NCBI RefSeq assembly: GCF_900112105.1
Contig: NZ_FOKV01000005.1
Location: 62,001-126,000, forward strand
DNA length: 64,000 nucleotides
Direction of reading: 5' to 3'
Source: Zunongwangia mangrovi
Lineage (GTDB): Bacteria > Bacteroidota > Bacteroidia > Flavobacteriales > Flavobacteriaceae
Both the position numbers and the translations under genes were made by a program. Position 1 is the first letter of the stretch. Every line of letters begins with the position of its first letter. Of the stretch, positions 43,350 to 53,827 are shown in pieces. A model generated the notes under the pieces. That model worked only from the letters and a program-made list of their open reading frames with translations. It was not told where the DNA came from and ran no database searches.

Positions 43350-45446
43350 CTAGTCTACATTATCATGTAAGAACGAATTATTTCTTCTAAACTGAAGATC
43401 ATTATTTTCGTCCTGTCCTAAAGTTGTTCTAGACATTTTACTCTCGCCGTGATTAGTACTATCTAAATTAATACCGGCTCTTTTATAAGCTGGCTGCTTC
43501 TCGATCTCTTCGATCTGCGAAGCATTACTTCTAAACTTATAATTGAATTCCTTCATTTTAGCGCGACGCTCTGCTGCACGTTCTACTACATGCTCTGGGA
43601 TTGGATTATTAAACGGATTTGCGTCCTGCTCCTCTTCCTTTTGCGGTGTTGGTTGTACCGTACGCTTTTCGAAAGCTATGGTTTCGTCTTTAGGCTCTTC
43701 TTTTTTTTCCTCTTTTTCTGGTTTCGAGTTCTCTAATTGCTGCTCGAATTCCATATAATCGTCAAGGCTATATCGTTTCACTGTACCATCTGCTACATTT
43801 TCTGTTGCAGGAATTACTTCTACAGGCTCATTTACTTCGATATTTTTCACCTCGTAACTTGGCTCTTCAGCATCTTCCGTATTCAAAACATGTCTTTTTA
43901 CCGGCTCCTGCTTAGGCTCTTCTTTAACTTCTGGCTTTGGAGTTTCAGCTTTTGGTGGTTCTGGCTTTCGCTCTTCCTGATTGATAGGAAAATCGAAAGT
44001 GAACATAAATTGATCTTCATCATTATTTTCTTCTTCCACAGCTTCAACTTCTTCAACTCCTGCATTCGTATCATTGATCACGAAATCTTCAGGATTAACA
44101 TCATCATAAAACACATCCATGTTATAAGCTGAAGGCGGCGTATAAAGGTCTGGATCTTTAGTAGGAGCAGCTTGTGCTGGTTTAACTTCAGCTTTAGGAA
44201 CTTCGTTTACTTGTGGCTTCACCTCTGGTACAACATGAGCTTTAGGAGCTTCAGGTTTCGAAGGTTCTACCTCATCCATATTTTCATCTAAAGTATGAAC
44301 GATCTTCTTTGGTTGTTCTGGCTCTTTACTTTCTTCAGGCAAAGGTAACTCGGTAAAAGAACCAGTGTTTCCACGATCTGAAGGGAACTCATGCTCCGCT
44401 TTTTGTTCATCCTCTAGTGTATGGATAATCTTTTTAGTTTCAGTATTAGTGATTTCGTCCTGCTGTTCTACATTAAAACCAGTAGCTATAATGGTTACAG
44501 AAATAGCACCTTCCAAGGCCTCATCTTCACCGACACCCATAATAATATTGGCACTATGACCAGCTTCACCCTGAATATGATCATTGATTTCACCAATCTC
44601 GTCTATAGTAATTTCTTCGGAACCGGAAACAATTAATAGCAATACATTTTGAGCACCGGTAATCTTATTATCATTTAGTAAAGGAGAATCTAAAGCTTTA
44701 GCGATTGCATCCTGAGCTCTATTTGCCCCTGAAGCAGATGCAGATCCCATGATCGCAGTACCACTATTACTCAACACCGTTTTTGCATCCCTAAGGTCAA
44801 TGTTTTGTGTGTAGTGATGGGTAATTACTTCAGCAATACCACGAGAAGCAGTAGCTAAAACTTCATCTGCCTTAGAGAAACCGGCCTTAAAACCTAAGTT
44901 TCCATAAACTTCACGAAGTTTATTATTATTGATCACAATTAGAGAATCTACATGCGACCGAAGTTTTTCAACTCCTTTTTGAGCCTGTTCATTTCTCATT
45001 CTACCTTCAAACTGAAAAGGAATAGTTACGATCCCTACCGTAAGAATATCCATTTCTTTGGCCTGTTTTGCGATCACTGGTGCTGCACCTGTACCGGTAC
45101 CACCTCCCATACCCGCAGTGATAAATACCATTTTGGTATTCACATCGAGCATGTTTTTAATCTCATCAAAACTTTCTACTGCGGCCTGTTCTCCAATTTC
45201 AGGATTTGCTCCTGCTCCAAGTCCCTCGGTAAGGCTAACTCCCAACTGGATCTTATTAGGAACAGTACTGTTTTCTAATGCCTGCGCATCAGTATTACAG
45301 ATTACAAAATCTACTCCTTTAATCCCTAGTTGAAACATGTGGTTAATAGCATTACTACCGCCACCACCTACACCAATAACTTTGATGACGTTCGATTGAT
45401 TTTTAGGTAAATCGAATGAAATGTCTCCGAATTCTGTATTGCTCAT
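43350..45446 (-). CDS. ftsZ: Cell division protein FtsZ with long C-terminal linker
   Basis: This tubulin-like GTPase forms the Z-ring. The GTPase core (about residues 1-320) shows VIGVGGGGSNAINHM, GMGGGTGTGAAPVIA and synergy-loop residues; the NTDAQAL motif is present. The protein is 698 aa, far longer than the ~380 aa of E. coli, because of a linker (about 330-660) rich in Glu, Pro and Lys (KPEAPKAHVVPEVKPQ, PKAETPKPEVKEEPKQE). It ends NNSFLHDNVD, the flavobacterial C-terminal peptide, preceded by basic residues. It is the last gene of the cluster; ftsA is 36 bp upstream. Confidence 0.97.
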   Translation of the reverse strand: MSNTEFGDISFDLPKNQSNVIKVIGVGGGGSNAINHMFQLGIKGVDFVICNTDAQALENSTVPNKIQLGVSLTEGLGAGANPEIGEQAAVESFDEIKNMLDVNTKMVFITAGMGGGTGTGAAPVIAKQAKEMDILTVGIVTIPFQFEGRMRNEQAQKGVEKLRSHVDSLIVINNNKLREVYGNLGFKAGFSKADEVLATASRGIAEVITHHYTQNIDLRDAKTVLSNSGTAIMGSASASGANRAQDAIAKALDSPLLNDNKITGAQNVLLLIVSGSEEITIDEIGEINDHIQGEAGHSANIIMGVGEDEALEGAISVTIIATGFNVEQQDEITNTETKKIIHTLEDEQKAEHEFPSDRGNTGSFTELPLPEESKEPEQPKKIVHTLDENMDEVEPSKPEAPKAHVVPEVKPQVNEVPKAEVKPAQAAPTKDPDLYTPPSAYNMDVFYDDVNPEDFVINDTNAGVEEVEAVEEENNDEDQFMFTFDFPINQEERKPEPPKAETPKPEVKEEPKQEPVKRHVLNTEDAEEPSYEVKNIEVNEPVEVIPATENVADGTVKRYSLDDYMEFEQQLENSKPEKEEKKEEPKDETIAFEKRTVQPTPQKEEEQDANPFNNPIPEHVVERAAERRAKMKEFNYKFRSNASQIEEIEKQPAYKRAGINLDSTNHGESKMSRTTLGQDENNDLQFRRNNSFLHDNVD

Positions 45447-45482
45447 AAATTCAATTTTACTGGTTCTCTATTGTGCTATGTA

Positions 45483-46820
45483 TTACTCTGCGTTATCTAA
45501 AAAATCTTTGAACTTTTCTGCCCATTTATCGAAAATACTTTTTCGGGGCTTAGGCTGTTCTACCTGTACTTGAGGCTCTTCTCGTTCTGCCTCTCCTTCT
45601 TCATCTACCGGCACTGGCTCTGGCTCTTTAAGAACAGCTTCTTCCTGAAAACTGCTTTTGCTAGTTTCTAAACTATTCATCACCAATCCAACTGCTGTTG
45701 CATACATTGGGCTGGTAGTTTCAGAATCATTATTTCCTGCCAGATGTTCGTTAGGAAAACCAATCCTGGTATCCATACCTGTGATATACTCTACTAATTG
45801 CTTAAGATGTTTTAATTGCGCACCTCCACCGGTTAACACAAGCCCACCAATAAGCTTTTTCTTTTGATCTTCGTGACCATAGTTTTTTATCTCCAGGTAA
45901 ACCTGCTCAATAATTTCTACCACACGAGCATGAATGATCTTCGAAAGATTTTTAAGCGTAATTTCTTTTGGTTCTCTTCCTCGTAATCCAGGAATAGAAA
46001 CGATCTCGTTATCCTTATTTTCTCCTGGCCATGCCGATCCAAATTTGATCTTCAGCAATTCTGCCTGCTTTTCGATAATCGAACAACCTTCTTTAATATC
46101 TTCAGTAATCACATTTCCTCCAAAAGGGATTACTGCTGTATGCCTAATAATTCCGTCTTTAAAAATTGCAAGATCTGTAGTACCACCACCTATATCGATA
46201 AGTGCTACACCTGCTTCTTTTTCTTCCTGACTAAGCACTGCATTTGCAGATGCCAAAGGCTCTAATGTTACTGCTGAAAGGTCTAAACCTGCACTTTTCA
46301 CACATCTACCAATATTTCTTATTGAAGAAACCTGGCCTACAACCACGTGAAAATTTGCTTCAAGGCGACCACCATACATCCCGATAGGCTCTTTAATTTC
46401 AGCCTGCCCATCTACTTTATATTCCTGCGGAAGTACATGAATTATTTCTTCCCCAGGTAACATAACCAGTTTATGCACTTGATTGCATAAACTATGAATA
46501 TCTTCAGCATCGATAACTTCTTCAGGATTTGGCCTTGTGATATAATCACTATGCTGCAAACTTCTAATATGTTGCCCGGCAATCCCTACAACTACATCTT
46601 TAATCTTTTGTCCAGAATCTGCTTCAGCTTCCTGAATGGCCTGTTGTATAGATTGAATGGTTTGCGTGATATTATTTACCACTCCACGGTGCACACCCAA
46701 ACTTCTGGATTTACCTATCCCAACGATCTCTACTTTGCCGTACTCATTCTTCTTGCCTATCATGGCAACAATCTTTGTCGTCCCTATATCTAATCCTACT
46801 GCAATATCGTTTTGCTCCAT
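45483..46820 (-). CDS. ftsA: Cell division protein FtsA
   Basis: This actin-like ATPase tethers FtsZ to the membrane. It has 445 aa with phosphate loops GLDIGTTKIVAMIG and LIDIGGGTTDLAIF, the SHS2/1C domain (about 85-160), and GLVLTGGGAQLKHL. The C-terminus, KSIFDKWAEKFKDFLDNAE, is an amphipathic helix typical of membrane targeting, after a Glu/Pro-rich spacer. It starts 3 bp after the ftsQ stop codon. Confidence 0.97.
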   Translation of the reverse strand: MEQNDIAVGLDIGTTKIVAMIGKKNEYGKVEIVGIGKSRSLGVHRGVVNNITQTIQSIQQAIQEAEADSGQKIKDVVVGIAGQHIRSLQHSDYITRPNPEEVIDAEDIHSLCNQVHKLVMLPGEEIIHVLPQEYKVDGQAEIKEPIGMYGGRLEANFHVVVGQVSSIRNIGRCVKSAGLDLSAVTLEPLASANAVLSQEEKEAGVALIDIGGGTTDLAIFKDGIIRHTAVIPFGGNVITEDIKEGCSIIEKQAELLKIKFGSAWPGENKDNEIVSIPGLRGREPKEITLKNLSKIIHARVVEIIEQVYLEIKNYGHEDQKKKLIGGLVLTGGGAQLKHLKQLVEYITGMDTRIGFPNEHLAGNNDSETTSPMYATAVGLVMNSLETSKSSFQEEAVLKEPEPVPVDEEGEAEREEPQVQVEQPKPRKSIFDKWAEKFKDFLDNAE

Positions 46821-46823
46821 ATC

Positions 46824-47540
46824 TTACTTTTTAGTGCATACAACCTGATTACCAAACTGTAGATTCACTTTTTTATAGGTATCTAACTTTTTATCTTTTA
46901 ATGCCTTTTTATAAAATGCCTTGAAATTGTTGAATTTCAGCTCTATATTTTTCACTTCTCCAAAATATACCGTAAAACCCGCTTTACGCAACTTAAGCTC
47001 GTAACGACCATTAGCCAGACGATGTATTGTGGTGATGTGCTTATTTAAAAAACTATCATTTTTTATATAATTCACCAACGGATAAGCCTTTAAAATATTA
47101 GTTTCATTAAAACCTAGCATAAGAGGCACCCTTGCTGAAAAATTCTCTGAAAGTGGCATGACCTCTCCATTTTTATCCAGGTAAAATGAAGTATTACCTA
47201 CGGCTCTCCCAATAGGTTTACGCTGGCTCACAACTGCAGAGAGTTTTCCGTTTAATTTCAAGAAAACCTCGGCATTCTCTATCATATCATGACTATTAAG
47301 AAGCGTCTCTACCTTATTCAAATCTAAAGTTTCTTGCCCCAGGTTTTCGTTAGCCTCTTCATTTTGTATCAACAACTTATTAACCGCATCTACAGTAACA
47401 TACAGGTTTTCGTTGTCTGTAAAATGAACCTCTATACCATTCAATTTTCGTTGGCTATGCCTTTTTCCTGCAAATCCATATAGAAAAGCAACCAAAGCCA
47501 GCAAAAGCACAAATTTTATGTAACCTAATTTAGATTTCAT
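46824..47540 (-). CDS. ftsQ: Cell division protein FtsQ/DivIB-like
   Basis: This bitopic divisome protein has 238 aa. It has one N-terminal membrane helix (LGYIKFVLLLALVAFLYGFAG) and a periplasmic part with a POTRA-like region (EVHFTDNENLYVTVDAVNKLL, MIENAEVFLKLNGKLSAVVSQRKPIGR) and a beta domain (FYLDKNGEVMPLSENFSARVPLM). It overlaps the murC gene by 11 bp, so translation is probably coupled. Position between murC and ftsA is canonical. Confidence 0.9.
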   Translation of the reverse strand: MKSKLGYIKFVLLLALVAFLYGFAGKRHSQRKLNGIEVHFTDNENLYVTVDAVNKLLIQNEEANENLGQETLDLNKVETLLNSHDMIENAEVFLKLNGKLSAVVSQRKPIGRAVGNTSFYLDKNGEVMPLSENFSARVPLMLGFNETNILKAYPLVNYIKNDSFLNKHITTIHRLANGRYELKLRKAGFTVYFGEVKNIELKFNNFKAFYKKALKDKKLDTYKKVNLQFGNQVVCTKK

Positions 47541-48885
47541 TTTCTAATGCGGTTTTTACGGTTTCAACTTCATTTCCTATATCTCCGGCTCCAAGCATCA
47601 AAATAACTTTAGCCTTAGTTTTAGCGATTTTGGCCGATAATTCGTTTCTTTTCACTAATTGCTTCTTTGGATTATCGATTTTCCCTAATAACCACTCAGA
47701 ATCTACCCCTACTATCGGCTTTTCTCTCGCCGGATAAATATCCATAAGCATAATCTCATCGAATTGTGATAATTTTTCAGCAAAATCATCTGCAAAATCC
47801 CTGGTTCTACTAAATAAATGAGGCTGAAAAATGACCAAATTAGGCTTTTTAGGATACAATTCTTTTACCGCTCCAAACACAGCATCTATTTCTGCCGGAT
47901 GATGCGCATAATCATCGATCAAAACCAATTCTTCAGTTTTGATCTTATATGAAAAACGCCTTCTTATTCCTTTAAAACTCTGTAACGCCTGGCTTAACTG
48001 GTTGGTTGGGGAACCATATTCCAGCGCCATAGCCAGAGCCGTTACAGCGTTTAAGACATTATGTCTGCCTGGTAGGTTAAGAATAAATCCTTCAATAATT
48101 TCTGTAGGAGTTTTAAGATCAAAATGATAACTCCCTCCTATTATTTTTATGTTGATTGCTGAAAAATCAGCGTCATCTTCAATTCCAATTGTCTTTCCTT
48201 TAAGCGGAAGTCCGTTTTTAACGAAAAGCGTCCCATCTTCAGGAAGTAGATCTGCAAAAGCTTTAAATGAAGCCTGCAAATGTTCGTTTACGCCATAAAT
48301 ATCCAGATGATCTGCATCCATAGAATTAATGGCGGCGATATTTGGAGAAAGATGAAGAAAAGAACGATCAAATTCATCTGCTTCAGCAACGATAACTTCA
48401 TCGCCTTTAAGAATCAAGTTACTTTGAATATCCTCGCTTACTCCGCCCAAAAATGCCGTTACCGGCGCATGGGTTTCTTTTAATAGATGGCCTAAAATTG
48501 CCGTTGTTGTAGTTTTACCGTGAGTCCCAGCCACAGCAAGCGTGAAACGATCGCTACTTATTAAGCCAAGAACTTCTGAACGCTTTTTCAGAATAAATTG
48601 TTCATCTACGAAATACTGATAAAGCGCATTATCTTTAGGGACTGCTGGAGTATAAACTACAAGTGTTTTTTCTGAATCTTTAAATTGCTGCGGAATTTCA
48701 CTAATATCATCTTTAAAAGTCACCAAAATACCTTCAGCTTCTAGCTCTTTGATAAGCACTGAAGCTGTTTTATCGTAACCGGCGACATTTTTATCCTGAG
48801 ATTTAAAGAAGCGCGCCAACGCACTCATCCCTATACCGCCAATACCGATAAAATAAAAGTTTTGTATGTGACTTAAATTATTCAA
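47530..48885 (-). CDS. murC: UDP-N-acetylmuramate-L-alanine ligase
   Basis: It adds L-alanine to UDP-MurNAc using ATP in the cytoplasm. It has 451 aa. The N-terminal nucleotide domain has FIGIGGIGMSALARF, the ATP loop is AGTHGKTTTTAILGHLL, and the C-terminal domain carries LIDDYAHHPAEIDAV and FQPHLFSRTRDF. It lies one base downstream of murG and overlaps ftsQ. Confidence 0.97.
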   Translation of the reverse strand: MNNLSHIQNFYFIGIGGIGMSALARFFKSQDKNVAGYDKTASVLIKELEAEGILVTFKDDISEIPQQFKDSEKTLVVYTPAVPKDNALYQYFVDEQFILKKRSEVLGLISSDRFTLAVAGTHGKTTTTAILGHLLKETHAPVTAFLGGVSEDIQSNLILKGDEVIVAEADEFDRSFLHLSPNIAAINSMDADHLDIYGVNEHLQASFKAFADLLPEDGTLFVKNGLPLKGKTIGIEDDADFSAINIKIIGGSYHFDLKTPTEIIEGFILNLPGRHNVLNAVTALAMALEYGSPTNQLSQALQSFKGIRRRFSYKIKTEELVLIDDYAHHPAEIDAVFGAVKELYPKKPNLVIFQPHLFSRTRDFADDFAEKLSQFDEIMLMDIYPAREKPIVGVDSEWLLGKIDNPKKQLVKRNELSAKIAKTKAKVILMLGAGDIGNEVETVKTALENEI

Positions 48886-48886
48886 T

Positions 48887-49987
48887 CTAGGCTTTCCTGA
48901 TAATTAGTTTTTCTATTTCGTCTACAATATCGGCCGTTGCATTAGGCAGAGCCATTTTCTTAATATTTTCGCCTAATTCTTTTTGCTGGCTTTCATTATT
49001 CAGCAAATCGAAAAAGGTATCTTCGAATTTTTCATCCAGCTCGTTTTCACCAATAGTGATGGCCGCCTTATTTTTTGAAACTGCCATCGCATTTTTGGTT
49101 TGATGATCTTCTGCAACATTGGGTGACGGAATAAAAATTACCGGCTTACCAACTATACAAAGCTCTGAAACGCTACCTGCACCGGCACGCGAAATAATCA
49201 CATCTGCCGCGGCGTAAGCCAGATCCATTTTATTTAAAAACTGATGAACCTGAACAGTCCCTTCAGTATAAGTTTTGTAATCTTCGTAATATAATTTTCC
49301 GCACTGCCAGATCAACTGAATATTTTCTTTCTTCAAGCGATCGGCATATTGAGCGATTAATTGATTCACTCTTCTTGCTCCTAAACTACCACCAAGAACC
49401 AGCACTGTTTTTTTATCTGAATCCAGATTGAAAAACTTTTGCGCTTCTATTCTTTTAGTATCAATATCCAGTAAATCCTGGCGTACCGGATTTCCTGTTT
49501 TCTTCACTTTTTCCTTCGGAAAAAATCGCTTCACTTCATCATAAGCCGCACAGATCACATTTGCTCTTTTTGCCAGAATCTTATTGGTGATTCCAGGAAA
49601 TGAGTTTTGCTCCTGAAGCAAGGTTGGTATTTCCTGCTTATTAGCAACATGTAATAAAGGTCCGCTCGCAAATCCTCCTGTACCAATGGCAACATTAGGT
49701 TTAAAATCTTTTATGATCTTTCTGGATTTACTAATGCTATTCAGTAATTTGAATGGAAACATTAGATTTTTAAACGTTAGCTTTCGCTGCAAACCGCTAA
49801 TCCAAAGACCTTCGATCTCGTAACCAGCCTGCGGCACTTTCTCCATCTCCATTTTATCCTGCGCCCCAACAAATTTGATCTTCGCATCGGGATATCGTCT
49901 CTTTACCTCATCGGCAATAGCAATAGCCGGGTAAATGTGACCACCCGTTCCTCCACCAGATAATATGATACGTAGATCTTTACTCAT
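48887..49987 (-). CDS. murG: UDP-GlcNAc transferase MurG (lipid II synthesis)
   Basis: It adds GlcNAc to lipid I on the inner face of the cytoplasmic membrane, giving lipid II. It has 366 aa of the GT28 family. The glycine loops are [18 protein letters not shown] and [13 protein letters not shown], with the donor site region [12 protein letters not shown] and a conserved [16 protein letters not shown]. It overlaps ftsW by 4 bp. Confidence 0.97.
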   Translation of the reverse strand: MSKDLRIILSGGGTGGHIYPAIAIADEVKRRYPDAKIKFVGAQDKMEMEKVPQAGYEIEGLWISGLQRKLTFKNLMFPFKLLNSISKSRKIIKDFKPNVAIGTGGFASGPLLHVANKQEIPTLLQEQNSFPGITNKILAKRANVICAAYDEVKRFFPKEKVKKTGNPVRQDLLDIDTKRIEAQKFFNLDSDKKTVLVLGGSLGARRVNQLIAQYADRLKKENIQLIWQCGKLYYEDYKTYTEGTVQVHQFLNKMDLAYAAADVIISRAGAGSVSELCIVGKPVIFIPSPNVAEDHQTKNAMAVSKNKAAITIGENELDEKFEDTFFDLLNNESQQKELGENIKKMALPNATADIVDEIEKLIIRKA

Positions 49988-51192
49988 ATTGCTTCGCTTA
50001 AAATATCCAAAGGATTTTCATCCTCTGCCCTTCTTTCAGCTTCTTCAAATTCCTTTTCTTCTTCTCTTTTCGCACTTACACTAAGTATAATCCCTAGTGA
50101 CATGCAAGTCATCCAAATCGATGTCCCACCACTACTTACCAATGGTAATGTTTGCCCGGTTACCGGAAATAATTCTACCGCAACCGCCATATTTACCAAT
50201 GCCTGAAAAATAATTGGAATCCCTACTCCTACAACCAGCAACTTACCAAAAACAGTATTTGCTTTGGTCGCCACGATAATAATCCTAAACAAGATCATTA
50301 AATAGGCTAACATCACTCCGAACGCCCCAATTAACCCCATTTCTTCAACAATTATCGCATAGATAAAATCTGAAGAAGACTGTGGTAAAAAGTTTCGCTG
50401 CACACTTTTCCCAATCCCTGTTCCTGCAATACCACCTCTTGCGATGGCTATCTTTGCTCTTTCGATCTGATAATCTGCTTCGGTATCTTCGCCATTTGTA
50501 AAATTCTCTATCCTACTCGCCCAAGTATCGATCCTGTTAGGTAAAATTCCAGGAAATGCCTTCGCTGCCAAAACAAAAATTCCGAATAAAATGACTCCGG
50601 CGAACACTACTGCGGACAGATATTTTATGGGATAACCTCCTAAAAACATGAGAACCAAAACCATAGCAAAAATGATCGCAGTTGTCGAAAAATTGGCCGG
50701 CAAAATTAACATTAATACTGAACCTACGGGCACCCAAAGCGGTAAAATTGTTTCTTTAAAAGTGATTTTTTTATCGGTGATCCTGGACATATATTTAGCC
50801 ACATAGATCATTAAAACCACTGCTGCAAACGTAGATGACTGGAACGTAACTCCTAAGACCGGAATCCTGATCCATCTACTGGCATTTGCCCCGTCGATAA
50901 CCGTTCCCTGAGCCATCGTATAGATCAATAATACAATTACTACCGGCAGCATTATAATCGATAATCCCTTATAATATCGATAAGGAACTTTATGCGCTGC
51001 GAACATTACACAAAAGCCTAATAACAAATGGAAAAAGTGAACTATCAAATATTTAAAAGTACTTCCATCACCATACAGGTAAGCAATATTACTACTCGCG
51101 CTATACACCGGCAAAAATGAAAATATCGCCAGTAGCCCGGCAGTAGCCCAGATTACCTTATCTCCTTTAATATTTGCAAAAATGTTCCCCAT
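49984..51192 (-). CDS. ftsW: FtsW-type peptidoglycan glycosyltransferase (SEDS)
   Basis: This integral membrane polymerase of lipid II works with FtsI at the septum. It has 402 aa with about ten membrane helices. SEDS landmarks are [56 protein letters not shown], with the catalytic-loop Asp, and [16 protein letters not shown]. The C-terminal tail is acidic. It overlaps murG by 4 bp, with 31 bp to murD. Confidence 0.95.
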   Translation of the reverse strand: MGNIFANIKGDKVIWATAGLLAIFSFLPVYSASSNIAYLYGDGSTFKYLIVHFFHLLLGFCVMFAAHKVPYRYYKGLSIIMLPVVIVLLIYTMAQGTVIDGANASRWIRIPVLGVTFQSSTFAAVVLMIYVAKYMSRITDKKITFKETILPLWVPVGSVLMLILPANFSTTAIIFAMVLVLMFLGGYPIKYLSAVVFAGVILFGIFVLAAKAFPGILPNRIDTWASRIENFTNGEDTEADYQIERAKIAIARGGIAGTGIGKSVQRNFLPQSSSDFIYAIIVEEMGLIGAFGVMLAYLMILFRIIIVATKANTVFGKLLVVGVGIPIIFQALVNMAVAVELFPVTGQTLPLVSSGGTSIWMTCMSLGIILSVSAKREEEKEFEEAERRAEDENPLDILSEAI

Positions 51193-51223
51193 TTCGCTCT
51201 CTCAGCTTAATCTTGCCGATATT

Positions 51224-52561
51224 CTATAAATTTCTTACTGCTTCTTTAAACTGTCTTCCGCGATCTTCGTAATTCTCGAAAAGATCGAAACTAGCACAAG
51301 CCGGAGAAAGTAAAACCGTATCTCCTTTTTCAGAAAGCCTATACGCCATTTTCACCGCTTCACCCATGCTTTGTGTTTCCATCATTGTTTCAACACAATT
51401 CCCAAAAGAATTAATGATTTTGGTGTTATCCACCCCTAGGCAAATAATTGCTTTTACTTTCTCGTTCACTAATGGCAAAAGTTCATCGTAAACATTTCCT
51501 TTATCTACACCTCCTAAGATCCAAACGGTTTGCCCTTCCATACTTTCTAAAGCGTAGTAAGTAGCATTAACGTTTGTGGCTTTAGAATCGTTGATGTATT
51601 GCACATTATTGATCTTAAGCACTTTTTCTAAGCGATGTTCTACACCCTGAAAGCTTTCCATACTTTCACGGATCGTATTCTTTCTTATTTTTAAAAGCTT
51701 TGCCACTGTAGCAGCTGCCATTGCGTTCTTCGTATTGTGTTTACCTTGTAATGTTAAATCTGAAGTAGCCATAGTAAACTCTGTATTTTCTGTCTTTATA
51801 ATAATTGTATCATTTTCTAAATATGCACCATTCTCTAACTTTCTCTCCAGCGAAAATGGTAGTAACTGCGCCTCAATTTTGTTGTTTTTTAGCCAGTTCG
51901 TAATAACTTCGTCATCTGCGTCGTAAATAAAATAATCGTCCTTTGTTTGATTCTTTGTTATCCTGAACTTAGCTTCGATATAATTCTCGAATTTATAATC
52001 ATATCGATCTAAATGATCTGGAGTGATATTGGTTAAAATCGCAATATAAGGTCTAAACTTTTCAATCCCATCCAACTGAAAACTACTAAGTTCTAACACA
52101 TAGTAGTCTGGATTTGTTTCTGCTACCTGCTTCGCAAAACTATCTCCTACATTACCGGCCATTCCCACTTTTAAACCAGCATCATTCAATAGATGATCGG
52201 TTAATTTTGTGGTCGTGGTTTTTCCGTTACTTCCGGTGATCCCAACAATTACAGCACTGGTATATTCTGCAGCAAATTCTATTTCAGAAATTACAGGAAC
52301 CCCCTTTTCTCTTAGTGCTTTTATCATTGGCACTGTATCTGGAATACCCGGACTTTTCATCACCACATCGGCATCAAAAATCTGCGATTCGGTATGCTTT
52401 TCTTCCTCCCAGTCTATTTCAAGATGTTCAAGAACCTTTTTATATTTTTCTTTAATTTTTCCTTTATCTGAAAGCCAAATCTTGTAGCCTTCTTTCTTTG
52501 CCAAAATCGCAGTACCAACACCGCTTTCTCCACCACCAAGTATGACAATTTTCTTACTCAA
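51224..52561 (-). CDS. murD: UDP-MurNAc-L-alanine-D-glutamate ligase
   Basis: It adds D-glutamate to UDP-MurNAc-L-Ala. It has 445 aa. The N-terminal domain has VILGGGESGVGTAILAKKEG; the ATP loop is GITGSNGKTTTTKLTDHLL; the Mg and substrate region is YINDSKATNVNATYYALES with LGGVDKGN. It starts 3 bp after mraY. Confidence 0.97.
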   Translation of the reverse strand: MSKKIVILGGGESGVGTAILAKKEGYKIWLSDKGKIKEKYKKVLEHLEIDWEEEKHTESQIFDADVVMKSPGIPDTVPMIKALREKGVPVISEIEFAAEYTSAVIVGITGSNGKTTTTKLTDHLLNDAGLKVGMAGNVGDSFAKQVAETNPDYYVLELSSFQLDGIEKFRPYIAILTNITPDHLDRYDYKFENYIEAKFRITKNQTKDDYFIYDADDEVITNWLKNNKIEAQLLPFSLERKLENGAYLENDTIIIKTENTEFTMATSDLTLQGKHNTKNAMAAATVAKLLKIRKNTIRESMESFQGVEHRLEKVLKINNVQYINDSKATNVNATYYALESMEGQTVWILGGVDKGNVYDELLPLVNEKVKAIICLGVDNTKIINSFGNCVETMMETQSMGEAVKMAYRLSEKGDTVLLSPACASFDLFENYEDRGRQFKEAVRNL

Positions 52562-52564
52562 CTT

Positions 52565-53803
52565 TTATCGAAGTTTAAGTGTCACAATGGTTAAAATGGC
52601 CAGAAAAATACCCACTACCCAAAATCGAACAACGATCTTACTTTCATGATGGCCTTTCTTTTGATAGTGATGATGCAAAGGAGACATTAGGAAAATCCTG
52701 CGCCCTTCGCCAAATTTCTTTTTAGTGTATTTAAACCAGGATACCTGTAGCATGACAGATAGATTCTCTATTAAGAAAATTCCGCATAAAATTGGTATCA
52801 ATAATTCTTTTCTAGAAGCAATTGCTAAAACAGCAATAATTCCTCCAATGGTTAAACTCCCCGTATCTCCCATAAAAACCTGTGCGGGATAAGTATTATA
52901 CCATAGAAAACCGACTAATGCTCCTGCAAATGCCGTTATGTAAATCGTCATTTCTCCGGAACGAGGGATATACATGATATTCAGGTAATCTGAAAAAATG
53001 ATGTTACCAGAAACCCATGCGAAAATGCCCAGTGTTAGCACAATGATTGCTGAAGATCCTGCGGCAAGTCCGTCGATTCCATCAGTTAGATTTGCTCCGT
53101 TTGAAACCGCTGTAACTATAAAGATCACAATTGGGATAAAAATGATCCAGGCGTATTTTGCCAAATCTGGGTTTATCCAGGAGATGATCTTCGAGTAATC
53201 AAATTCATTATCTTTTACAAAAGGAATGGTTGTCGTAAGTGTTTTTTGCTCTGGCCCCATTTCTGGAAGATCATTAGCCCCTAACATCATTTCCTGTGAA
53301 ATAGCTTCTTCAGGATTCGACTTTTCCTTTATGGTAATTCCATCGTGAAAATACATGATGCTTCCAACGATCAAACCTAGCCCTACCTGTCCAAGAATTT
53401 TAAACTTACCTGGCAAGCCTTCCTTATCTTTTTTGAATGTTTTTATATAATCATCCAAAAAACCAATGGCACCCATCCAAATGGTAGTGATGATCAATAA
53501 AATCACATAAATATTCTCTAATTTGGCCAATAGCAACACTGGTATCAAGGTTGAAATTATGATGATAATTCCTCCCATCGTTGGAGTGCCGGCTTTTTCG
53601 GTTTGCCCTTGCAAACCAAGCTCTCTTACGCTTTCGCCGATTTGTTTGGTTTGCAAATAGTTGATTATTCGCTTACCATAAATCGTTGAAATTAACAGCG
53701 ATAAAAGTATTGCGATTGCCGAGCGGAATGAAAGATATTCAAACAGCTGGGCTCCCGGGAACTGATATTTATCTTCTAAAAATTGAAACAAATAATAAAG
53801 CAT
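52565..53803 (-). CDS. mraY: Phospho-MurNAc-pentapeptide translocase MraY
   Basis: It transfers phospho-MurNAc-pentapeptide to undecaprenyl phosphate, forming lipid I. It has 412 aa, longer than the ~360 aa of E. coli, because of an insertion (about 160-215, [20 protein letters not shown]) between membrane helices, usual in Bacteroidota. Active-site motifs are [36 protein letters not shown] and the His-rich [15 protein letters not shown]. It has about ten membrane helices. Confidence 0.96.
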   Translation of the reverse strand: MLYYLFQFLEDKYQFPGAQLFEYLSFRSAIAILLSLLISTIYGKRIINYLQTKQIGESVRELGLQGQTEKAGTPTMGGIIIIISTLIPVLLLAKLENIYVILLIITTIWMGAIGFLDDYIKTFKKDKEGLPGKFKILGQVGLGLIVGSIMYFHDGITIKEKSNPEEAISQEMMLGANDLPEMGPEQKTLTTTIPFVKDNEFDYSKIISWINPDLAKYAWIIFIPIVIFIVTAVSNGANLTDGIDGLAAGSSAIIVLTLGIFAWVSGNIIFSDYLNIMYIPRSGEMTIYITAFAGALVGFLWYNTYPAQVFMGDTGSLTIGGIIAVLAIASRKELLIPILCGIFLIENLSVMLQVSWFKYTKKKFGEGRRIFLMSPLHHHYQKKGHHESKIVVRFWVVGIFLAILTIVTLKLR

Positions 53804-53827
53804 ATCCTTAAATTCTGCCTTTTGGCG

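Noticed and set aside
44365-45333. Several plus-strand ORFs of 64-108 codons opposite ftsZ
   Set aside because: They are antisense shadows of a well-supported gene and lack recognisable families or promoter boxes.
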